This document shows, piece by piece, positions 49,301 to 61,300 of a stretch of 64,000 nucleotides of DNA. The notes under the pieces were generated by a model. That model saw only the letters and a program-made list of their open reading frames with translations, made no database searches and was not told the origin of the DNA. Within the stretch, counting starts at the first letter, position 1, and the number at the start of each line of letters is the position of its first letter. The position numbers were made by a program, and so were the translations under genes. The stretch comes from Cryptomeria japonica. Taxonomy: Eukaryota > Streptophyta > Pinopsida > Cupressales > Cupressaceae. Location: positions 434,716,730 to 434,780,729 of the forward strand of contig NC_081407.1 of NCBI RefSeq assembly GCF_030272615.1, written 5' to 3'.

Positions 49301-52300
49301 TTTTTGATACTCATAGTATGATACTTCATCATTGATCAATCATATTATGATAGTGATAAAGATAATTCCCTCCCAAATCCTCTCGTCGTAATCAAATTTC
49401 TTATATGAGAAGAGATCCTATAACTAGTGGGCATCTAGGAGTGGAGATCTCAATAGGGTTGACGGGCAACACCTCTTGTGGGGGTTTTAACTTTGGGGCA
49501 ATGCCCCCAACAGAGTTGAGGGGCAGCACCCTTTGTGGCAGTCTGCGGGCAATGCCCCTAGTGGGGTCAAGGGGCAGCGCCACTAAGCCCAAATTAGGCC
49601 TTTGAAACCACACAAAACTTCTTTTCACACACCATTTCACAATTTTATCACTTAAGAGAGAAATTAGGTATTTGACACAATTTTTAGTCTTTCATGCATT
49701 TATAGGGCAAAATTGTGACATTTTTGACTATTTTTGATTATTTTTTTGTTTCACATTTTAATGTGTTTGGCAAGATTTTTTGTCAATTACTCGCCAAAAA
49801 AATGGCAAACATGGGAAAAAATCGTTTTATATTTTACTCGGCTAGTACTTGTTGACTTGGGGAGTATACCATTATGCTCTAAACAACTATTTTGTAGCAA
49901 AAATGGCTCCTAACTGTAATTGAGCCAAGTTGGGACCCCTTTTCTTTTTGGAAAGGGTACAAACATTCAAAACACCCAGAGGAAGGCTACGCTTCCTTTC
50001 TTTCTTCTCTACCTTATAAAGGTTCTCTAAGAATCATTTCCTGCCCTTTGTAGCCAGCTACTAAGGGAAGAGGTACAATTAGCCTTGCATTTTCTTGGTT
50101 TGATATGCCAATTAGTTTATACATGAAAATTTTCCAAAATATTCAAGGCATAAATGTTAAGTTATTTGTGTTTTAGAGCTCCTGCAAGATTCTAGAAATT
50201 AAAATAGTCAAGGATTACAAAGATATGCAATTTCTAATTTTTTGGAAAACATGTTTCTGAAAATTTGTCCGTGCTCTTGAGATTGCTGCTATGGAGAAAG
50301 TTGCTTTACTGTTTATTGTTAATCAATGATTGTAATCACTGCTAAAACTTAAGTTATTTTGAATATACTTTATCATATGCAATCAAATTTTCAGTCCATG
50401 CTTACCTATCTTGGGATGTGGCTAAGCTGAAAAAATTATCCATTTTTTGTTGCTTTCAACTTATGAAGTAATCATTGTAATATTTATCCTTAATTATAGG
50501 TCACCAAAATCTGTTGTAGCATGTGCCTTCAGAGTAGATGCTATTAATTGAAAATTCTAATTAAATATAAAAACTTTGAGATTTCACAGTTTCACAAATC
50601 ATTTTATAAGGAGTTTCTCATCTCACGTTCTAACTATGGAGTTATCTACAAACCTGTATAATCTCACCATTCAGTCATGATGGGTCACTAGCTGTTGCCC
50701 AAAATGTTGATTTAAGTTCCCCCTTTATGCAATTTACGTCCAAAAGCTTGCTTGTAAAAAATATAAAAACTCTTGAAATTCTCAGATCAAATAGGGCATT
50801 GACATAATTTGTAATGTTATGTTAACACACTGGCAAATGCATTTCAGGCAAAATGGATACCTGTGCATACATTTGCAACAGCAGGTCAATCTTATCTTTT
50901 GGACTTCCTTTTAATGCATGGTGTTAATGTCAATGTTATTGACAAGGTAATTTCCATTATTCTATATTGATGATACATTATGATTAAGTAATCGTTTGCA
51001 TATTATTTTTTGAACTTCTACAATGATGAATTGATCATGTGATTTTTTCCATCATCTATCAAATGATTTTTGCCATTATCTACCTTTTATCTCTGGATAT
51101 ATGCCTTGTACAACTGAAGACGAAATGCAACTTTAGTCTTATTTCTATATGCCTTGTCTACCTTTTATCTCTGGATATCTTCAATTTTATTGAGAGCAAT
51201 TTCAGTTAATGTTATAAGAAATCTTGTGATATTGTCATATTTCGTATGCACTGAGTTGTGATATTTTGTAGGATGGTCAAACTGCCCTTCACAAAGCTAT
51301 AACTTGCAAGAAAGAAGGCATAGTTAACTACCTTCTTAAAGCAGGAGCGAATGCTTTAGTACGTGATAGGGTATGTATGAAGATATCGGACTGTTCAATT
51401 AATAAATGCACAGTTCATAAATTTGGAATATGCTAAAAGCCTTTTATTGTTTTGGTGCATTATTGTATTATCTTGTGTTTGTTAAATGAAAATGTCAACT
51501 CATGTTTACAGAAATATTTTATTATTAGTAGTTAATGAAGCAATTAGTAAATGAAGAAGTACAAGTTCACAACTAGAGGGTGTTTTACAGTAAGAAAAGA
51601 CAGAATTACAAAACCATTTATGTTGAAACTTAGTAGCTTCAGTAAGATAAATGATTGAATGAGAGACTTCATTTATATCTCATTCAATCATCTACCTTAT
51701 CGATATAACTACAATCTAAATGTAGACCTCATGATTAAATAAATGAACTTGTTATAATCATCTTATATGCATAATCAATCATACTATAATCATATTACCC
51801 ATGCTGTGATTGTAATAAGATCATACCAGACTTATAACTATCATAGCTATCATATGATAGCATCGATTGATGCTATCATATGATAACTATAATAGTTATC
51901 ACCTTAATCACATATTATACCGATCGGCTATCTAATGATTATATTTAACATAACCCGATCACTTATCGAATGATTATATTACTTGACGTGCCCCGATTGT
52001 TAATCAGTTAACTATACTATTTGACGTGGTTGGCAATCGGTTTAACATGTTAAATAACGTTACCGATAGTTATCGGTATAACACATGGTAATCTTAAGTG
52101 AAGCAGTGCCAATGCACCGATCAAGACATGTCTTGATTGGGCATGTCAAAAGACATGACCGGTCAAGGCATGCCTTGATCGGTGGGCTTGGCCTATAAGT
52201 ATATGTAAATGAAGTGCTGTAGATGCATCAAAATAATTAATGTAATCTTCAGCAACCTGTGACATAAGAAGGAACATAAAACATCAGTAAAAATTAATAA

Positions 52301-55300
52301 TAATATATATAACTTCAGACTTGAACATAAATTTGAATATCATTTACATGGTATCAGAGCCACGCTGATCGAACCTGAGGCATTCAAATTTGAGAAGTTC
52401 AAACTGAAGATATAAACATCATATTTCCCATGGCTAATGCTATCAGATTTGAGGACAGACTTGAAGGAGGCGACAATTTCTCAGCATGGAAGTTCAGAAT
52501 TAAAATGATTCTAATAGAAAATAAGGTTGAATCATTCGTAAAAGTTGAATCTAAAGAATCAGAGAATGAACCTGACAAATCCATATGGATTGAGGGAAAT
52601 GAAAAGGCCATGAAGATCATAGTCGATGGAGTAAGAAATCACATCATGCCAATAATAACAAAGCATGAGACTGCCTACTATATGTTCAAAGCACTCGAAA
52701 GTGCATTTGAGATAAATAATGCAAGTAGAACCCTGGCTCTAAAAAGGGAAATAAATCATATAAGTATGAACAAAGGAGAGTCAATCAATGCATACTTTAT
52801 GCGGATATCAGCCCTAAGGGATGAACTGGCAACACTTGGATATGAGATCCAGAGCAAAGAGCTAACGCTCATTGCTCTAGATGGGTTGCCTAGTACATGG
52901 GAGACATTTGTCCAAGGCATTAGTGCAAGAGCTAAATATCCGAAATTTGATAGGCTAAGAGCAGATTGTCTTCAAGAGGAGTCAAGGCTAAATAAGAAGG
53001 GGATCAAACAAAAGAACATAGATGAAGATCTCCATGTTCTAAATACCAACTCCAACAAGAAAAACAAGAAGAAACATTTCAAGAAGAGAAAGAACCGACA
53101 TGAGAAAAGGTCATCTAAAAGAGACAACTCTCACATTCAGTGCTTAAGGTGTGATCAATATGGACACTATGCAACAAGATGTCCGGATAGAATCAAACAA
53201 CAAGCTACATTTGCAAAAGTTAAAAGAGAAGAATATGACTCCGAAAAGCATGTATTCTACTCTGCCCTCTCCAGTCAAGTATCCAATAATACTAACACCT
53301 AGATCATTGACAGTGGGTCTTCAAGACACATCACTGGGTATAGAGAAGTATTGGATTCCATGGTAGAAGAAACTGATGAGGAAGTAACCATTGGTGATGA
53401 CCCTGCACATCCAGTGAAAGGCGTCGGTACCTGCACCATTAAGCTGAAGACAGGCATGTCTCTTTAACTCACTGGAGTCCTATTCGTTCCTGGCATCAAG
53501 AGGAACTTAATCTCCATATCTGCACTTGAAGATGATGGGTACAGAATAACATTCATGAATGGTAAAGTTCTAGTATGGCCACAAAACTCTTCCATCAAGA
53601 AGGCTACAACCCTAGGACATAGAAAAGGCTATTTATACGAGGTATGTACAGAATCTAACCTAGCCCTAATTCATGAGATTATAGATTCAAATGAAATTTG
53701 GCATAGAAGATTAGGTCATTTAAACTTTCGTGCTTTATGTTCAATGGAAAAATTAGTAATTGGCTTGCCTAAGTTAAAACAATACCATTCTGGTACATGT
53801 AAGGGGTGTGCCCTAGGCAAAAATACTAAGAGTTCCTTTTAGAATAGTTCTAAGAAAACAAGCAATGTTTTAGAGCTAGTTCACTCTGACCTATGTGGGC
53901 CAATGTCTGTACCATCATTAGGGGGGTGCCTTTACTATGCAATATTCATTGATGACTTCTCCAGGACGACCTGGATCTATTTTCTTAAACGTAAAGAATC
54001 TGAAGAGATTCTCAAGAGATTTAAGGAATTCAAATCCCTCTCTAAAAATTCTTCTGGAAGGAGAATAAAAACCTTAAGGACTGATAATGGGAGGGAATAC
54101 ACCTCAGACATTTTTAGAGAATTTTGTAAAGATGCTGGGATTAAGAGGGAGTTCACTGTCCCTTACAACCCCCAACAAAATGGGGTTGCTGAGAGAAAAA
54201 ATAGAACCATTGTAGAGGCAGCCAAAGCCATGCTTCTTGATCAAAACTTAGAAACTCATCTTTGGGTAGAAGCCTCCAACACTGCTGTATACATACAAAA
54301 TAGATGCCCTCACTCCCACATTGAAGATAAAACTCCTGAAGAAGTCTTTACAGGTATAAAACCTGATATCACTCACTTTAGGATATTTGGATGCCCTGTC
54401 TACTTTCATATACCTAAAGAGAAAAGAACAAAACTAGAACCCTCTGGAAGAAAAGGAATATTTGTTGGATATAGTGAAACCTCTAAAGCCTACAAAATAT
54501 TTGTGCCTGGACATAGCAATTTTAAACTTAGTAGAGATTTAATATTTGAAGAAGACATAGCCTTCAAAAGAGCCAAATACTCTATTGAGTCAAAAATCTA
54601 TGTTCCATCTTCAGACATAGAAGAGGATTCCACTCCTGAGATTCAGAGGGAGTGCCCAGAAGAAAATAAAGAACAAATTCCTCCCCAAGAAATCACTGAG
54701 AAAAGACCTATGTGGGTTCACAAAACAATGGAAGATGCAAGGGACTTTGCAGCTCCTTTAGGGACCTTTAGAGAAAGTAAGAGGCCCCGAAGATTCACTA
54801 GCTATGTAGCCCTAATGAATGATCTCTCTAAATCAGAACCTTCTAGTGTACCAGAAGCTCTTAAATATCAAGTTTGGAGAGATGCCATGTCAGAAGAATA
54901 TAAATCCATCCTCAACAATGATGTATGGGAAATTGTTCCTAGGCCAAAAGGGAAATCCGTTGTCTCATCCAAGTGGCTATTCAAAATCAAACATGCTGCA
55001 GATGGTAGCATAGAGAAACATAAAGCCAGATTTGTTGCCCGGGGGTTCTCTCAGAAAGAAGGAATAGACTATGATGAGACGTTTGCTCCAGTTGTTAGAT
55101 ACACCACTATCAGGACAGTATTGGCCATTGCAACAGCCAAAGGTTGGAAGGTCCATCAAATGGATGTGAAAACTGCTTTCTTGAATGGTGAAATTGAGGT
55201 GGAAGTCTACTTAGAACAACCAGAAGGGTTTGAGATCCACAATACAGAGACACATGTGCGCAAATTAAAGAAAGCTCTATATGGTCTAAAACAGGCTACT

Positions 55301-58300
55301 AGGGCCTGGTATGAAAGAATTGGCAGCTATCTGCTAGGATTGGAATTCTTAAAGAATGATGCAGATCCAAATCTTTACTTCAAGAAAGTCAAAAGTGACA
55401 TGTTGATATTAATCTTATATGTTGATGATCTTCTGATTACAGGAGAAAATCACCTTATTGGTCAATGTAAGACCTTGAAAAGGAGTTTGATATGAAGGAT
55501 TTAGGCCTTCTACATTACTTCCTTGGATTAGAGGTATGGCAAAACTCTAATAGCATTATACTTAATCAAGGAAAATACACCTTAGACATATTGAAGAGAT
55601 TTGGTATGATGAACTGCAGACCCATGACTTCTCCCATGGAAACTAATCTTCACAAACTGAAGGGGGCAGCAACAGATTCCCCATTGGTAGATCCTACGCT
55701 CTACAGACAGATGATTGGATCATTAATGTACTTGGTCAATACTAGACCTGATATCTGCTATCCAGTAAATGCCTTAAGTCAATTCATGTGTGAACCTAAG
55801 GAGATTCATCTTATGGCAGTAAAACATATAATGAGATACCTTCAAGGTACTCTCAACTATGTACCCAAGTATGAGAATATTGACTTGAATCTTCATGGAT
55901 TCATTGATTCAGATTGGGCTGGAAGTGTGACTAACAGGAAAAGCACTGCAGGGTGCTGCTTCAGCTTGGGTTCAACCATGATATCTTGGATTAGCAGGAA
56001 ATAGTCTTCAGTAGCTCAGAGCTCTACAGAGGCCGAATATATCGCAACTTCCATGGCTGCACAAGAAGCTGTATGGCTACGAAAGCTACTTGTGGGATTA
56101 TTCGGAGAACCAATGAAGCCTACTATAATTCATTGTGACAATCAAAGTTGTATAAAACTCTCCGTGAACCCTGTATTTCATGATAGATCCAAACACATTG
56201 AGATCCCTTATCACTATGTGAGAGATATGGTGGATAGGAATGTGATTCAGTTGCAGTATATCACTACAGGAGACCAGACAACAGCCATACTAACCAAACC
56301 TCTAGCCAGAGTGAAAGTTGAACACTTCAGAAAAGGTCTTGGTATGATTGAGTTATAATCAGTTTTTGTAATCTGTACTAATATATGAGATGTTTAATGT
56401 GTAAACTTCTTTTGTCATGTTATGACTTTATGGGCTCCACCCCCTGTGTACATTTCTAAAAGGTGATGATCTTTTAGACTATGAACACTTGTATTAAACA
56501 TTATGAGGTGACGATCTTGTAATGTTGATATCATGCTGACTTGATATCACTCTGACCCATGGATGTGCCATGATATGTTATGGTAGACATAATGTAACAT
56601 AATGTCAGTGCACATACCATAACCTGGATATAAGGGAATTTAACATTCTCAAGTATTTTATATCCAAGGTATCGTGTGTTATGCGATACTAATATCACGT
56701 GTTATGTGATATCTATATCACGAGATGATGTGATATATCCCAGTGTTACTCATTACGTGATGCATCATGTCACAAGCATATATGATATGATCCTTTGTAT
56801 TACGAAGTCGTGCAATACATTTTATTATGAGAAATATGATGCTTATTTTTCATAGGTCTCCAGTTATCTTCCCTAGCTAAGAGGGAGTGTTGAAACTTAG
56901 TAGCTTCAGTAAGATAAATGATTGAATGAGAGACTTCATTTATCTCTCATTCAATCATCTACCCTATTGATATAACTACAATCTAAATGTAGACCTCATG
57001 ACTAAATAAACGAACTTGTTATAATCATCTTATATGCATAATCGATCATACTATAATCATATTACCCATGCTGTGATTGTAATAAGATCAGACCAGACTT
57101 ATAACCATCATAGCTATCATATGATAGCATCGATTGATGCTATCATATGATAACTATAATAGTTATCACCTTAATCGCATATTATACCGATCGGCTATCT
57201 GATGATTATATTTAACATAACCCGATCACTTATTGAATGATTATATTACTTGACGTGCCCCGATTGTTAATCAGTTAACTATACTATTTGACGTGGCTGG
57301 CAATCGGTTTAACATGTTAAATAACGTGACCGATAGTTATCAGTATAACACATGGTAATCTTAAGTGAAGCGGTGCCAATGCACCGATCAAGGACATGTC
57401 AAAAGGCATGAGCGGTCAAGGCATGCCTTGATCGGTGGGCTTGGCCTATAAGTATATGCAAATGAAGTGCTGTAGATGCATCGAAATAATTAATGTAATC
57501 TTCAGCAACCTGTGACATAAGAAGGAACAGAAAACATCAGTAAAAAATAATAATAATATATATAACTTCAGACTTGAACATAAATTTGAATATCATTTAC
57601 AATCTAGTTTAAAATTTCTGTCTATGTTGAACACGTCCTGATATACACGATTACTTAATGGACAACTTTTGTCTACTTGACCATTACATGATTTTGGAAA
57701 GCTAGGAGCGCCCAAAAGAACATTTGCTGGTGCTGAATGATTTGGCCATTTTAACAAATGTTTACAGATTTAGTGGGTACATACAGATAGTTCTTTTATG
57801 GTTCTTCACTGGCATTTAATTATTGGGCATATTGATGAAGTATTTTGAAAAGATTAGGAACAATTGCAAACAAGTAGCATCTAATATCAGAGTAGATTTT
57901 GTCCATTAGTCTGAAATGTATGCTTAATGTGTGAGGAGGGTTAGATATTTCCATCACAAGTTGAACTGTTTATTTTTTGATTAATTAGTGGGAGATCTAT
58001 ACTGCTCCTTCCCCTTCAGCCTAGGAAAATATCATTTACAAAAAAATGATCATAAGGGTCAGATATATATTTGTTTACATTATAGCTACATGAGCTACAT
58101 GAACGAAAGATCAAAATATTGAATGACCATTAACTAAAACTAGAGCAAGCAACTGAAACAAAAAAGCCAGAGAAACTGGCTACCAAACTTGGCCACAAGG
58201 GAGTACCAAAAAGTACCCCTGCTGCCACCAAAAAGGAACATCAGGAATGGAGTCTAACAGACTCTCCATCTATCCATGCTACTATCTCCATCCAAATTCC

Positions 58301-61300
58301 AGCCTGCAAGGTTCTGCACTTCCACAACATTCATGTCTTCTCTACCCAAACCAGAAGAGGGACTTGAGTCAAGGTGTCCAAGGCCGGGAACTTCACACCA
58401 TGAAATATAATGCTACTATGGAATTATGACATTCCTTTATCGACTTACTTTTCTGTTTTATTGCATATATGATGACGACCAAGAATGTCATCCACAATGT
58501 GTTTGTTATCTGATAGAATTGATCCCCTACTACCAAATATTATTCTTCCTTCCTTCGTACTTTTATTGCTTCCCACTTCAGCTACAGCAAGTGTTGTCAT
58601 TGATTTTAATTGTGCCCTCGGCTCAGTTTTTTCTTCCTATAAATGCACCTTTTAGTTAGTGCCATGTCTCTGTAATGCTGTGAATATCCTTTATATTTTT
58701 AACCTTTATTTTGGTTAATTGCAGGATGGTGCTACATTGATACATTATGCAGTTGAAGTTGCTGCAATTCAAATAATCAAGCATTTGATCCTTTACAAGG
58801 TGGATATTGATGCCCCTGACAATGTGAGCATTCTACCTTAAGAAACTCGAACCACTGAAGTCCATTACTAAAAGTTCTACTGTTAGTGTTTTATTTTAAT
58901 GCTTTATTGTACTTTGCAGTATGGATGGACTCCTCTACATCTTGCAGTTCAGAGTAGAAGAACAGATGTAGTGAGGCTTCTGCTGATTAAAGGTGCTAAC
59001 AACAACATACGAAACAAGGTATTTTCCAGCCATTTCCCCAGTTAATTCACTTTCTTTAATTCCATCATCTTTTTAGTTTCAATGGACAAGTGTGCAGAAG
59101 TGTTAGAAATTAGGATCTTAGGATACTAACCATTATAAACAAAATATAAAATAAATGAAATGAGAATCATACATACATAATGTTAACACATTATACAAGA
59201 TATACATGGGGAAAACCCTTTCGGAAAATACCCCAAAAGGCATCATTTTATTAAAACACTTACAAAATATAGTCTATAACAAGATAGACTTGACCCTGGG
59301 GATACTCCACATACTTTCACATGACCAATAATACCTCTTGTGCATAGTGATACAATTCACTATAAATCTCCAAGTTCACATATTCTCAAATGAGGGAGAA
59401 CCTCCTTAAATATTGGAAGAAGGGTAGCTTCACTAGTCACACCTTTTCTAATAACCCCCATTCATAAATAATTAATAATCTAATAGTTATTAGATTGTAA
59501 TTATTTCAAATGGGGTATCCTTAATAAAACATATAATAAATAAGATTCTATAACCTTATATTAGAACAATATATAAATGTTTTAAGGGTATTGATCCCTA
59601 GAAACATTATGTTCTAACAAGAAGCTGTTATTTCAAATCTAACTAGCCCTCAATGGGAAGGTTTGCTCTTTGTAAATAAAACAGTATCAATAGCTAGCTT
59701 CTCATAGAGTTTAGTGTATCTATAAATGTTGCCTAGGAAGTTTGATGGATGCACCTGTCCTAGTGTCCAAATCTTAGGCCTCTATTGGTTTATTTGTCTG
59801 TGGGGTGCAAATGGATAAATATGTTTGTATGAAGTAACACATAAGCTTATGTTAGTGATATGTATATGTAAGTTGGCTAGGCATATTAGTCAGGAATTAT
59901 ATATACAGATACCGAGTGCTAATATTCCAGTGGATGTGGATTTAAGACATAAAAAGAGTAAGGTAGAATGGGGGATAAGTTGTTTGTAACGTGTCTTGGC
60001 CAATGTAGACGAATTTTGGATGCCTTAAGGTTATGTTGTCTAAAACTACATATTGTAAATTGGAATTAGTTATCTCTAAGGAATGGGGCTAAACTACATG
60101 TTAGTTATACCAAGAGCTAATAACAGTGGATGGCGTTTACTTGACATATAAAAAGTTTTAAGATAGAATGATGGATATGGGATGCTTCTACATAATATGG
60201 TTAAACTACATATTGTTAATTGGAATTAGTTCCTCTATGTAATGCAGCTAAACTACATAGAAGACTGAAACTAGTTTTCTACTTAAAAGAATGTAGACTG
60301 ATTGACCCATAAGTATGTTGGGACGGTCAACAAATTAGAATGAATTCGCATGAAATTTATGTTATAGGAGTGGAGCATGTGAGGATGATGTGTACAGTGC
60401 AACGCAAAGTTGTAAGAAATGTGAGAGACAACCAGTTATTAGTCTGTGTAAAACTGCATTGTTCATTACTCCTTTTGGTCTTGGACATTGTAGATGTTGA
60501 ATACATCAATCGTTGGACAAATTCTGATATAAATTCTTATCACTACATTTCTTTCGGAAACTCTAATGTTTTGGGTAGTCAACTAGGTTGTGCTCAAGTG
60601 GTATTTGAGGAATACATGCTGAAGCCCCAGATTCAAATCCCTTGAAGACATGTCTATTAATTATATATAATGTCCAATTCCAAGATGTGGTGTGCTTAAT
60701 CAGTTGGATGCCATGTGCAAATCATGGATGATTTTGATACTAGATGTCCCGTTGTTGTGGCATGGTTAAAAGAGACTCACATTGCAGCCTCATTTTCCTG
60801 TAGTGGATTTGCACCCTGGAATACAAATCCACAATTTATTTTGCAAAATTTGCATTTCTATTTGCCAAATCCTCATGAAATGTTTTCCTTTGGACCTCCA
60901 ACCTTTTCTATTCAATTTCATGCTGGGGAAATAATTTCTGCACAATCCACTTTTGTTTGGGGATTTTTGGTCAACAATTCTCCAACCACTTCTCTCTCGC
61001 TGGCTCAGCTTGTCTACCCAACAGAAGAAAATAAAGGCATGGGATAGAAAAAGTATAAATCCTGAAATCTGAAAAAATACTTCACTTTTCTGTGCCCAAA
61101 AAATAGAAAAAATATTTTTATTGACTTTCCTATTGTTCACCAAGTGATAATACATGCTTCAAGCTGTGAAATCTATTAAAACTTGTATAATAAAAAAGTC
61201 TGGCCAAAACCTATTGTTTTCCTCTTTGTTTCAAACATGCTAGTCATATGAAAGAATGAAGATGTTTCTTTGTTTTTGTGCTTCAAGGGCACTAGGTTTT

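Larger units (their letters stand above)
42542..49876. mobile_element. hAT-like transposon split by a gypsy insertion
   Basis: Left end CATAGTTGG (42542-42550) continues, after the gypsy element, as AAACTAAGACTCAGC at 48773. The right end is ...GGTATACC-type ATTATG at 49876, whose complement CATAATGGTATACT matches the left end at about 10 of 14 positions. The 8-bp duplications CTTTAAAC (42534-42541) and CTCTAAAC (49877-49884) differ at one base. Without the insertion the element is about 1.11 kb, non-coding, with CTCAGCAAAAACT subterminal words. It is older than the gypsy element it hosts. Confidence 0.7.
51621..57601 (+). mobile_element. Ty1/copia LTR retrotransposon B (6.0 kb, inactive) in an ankyrin-gene intron
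   Basis: Left LTR 51621-52348 (728 bp), right LTR 56888-57601 (714 bp, with a 14-bp deletion near the TATA region). Both start TGTTGAAAC and end TTTACA. Target duplication ATTTA (51616-51620) and ATCTA (57602-57606) with one mismatch. Primer site TGGTATCAGAGC at 52349, purine tract TAAGAGGGAG before the right LTR. Same strand as the gene and in the intron between ankyrin units 2 and 3. Related to element A but without the TRIM-like insertion. Confidence 0.93.

Noticed and set aside
60715-61047. 110-codon plus-strand ORF in the last intron
   Set aside because: No recognised motif, no supporting splice sites, and intronic position; probably chance.
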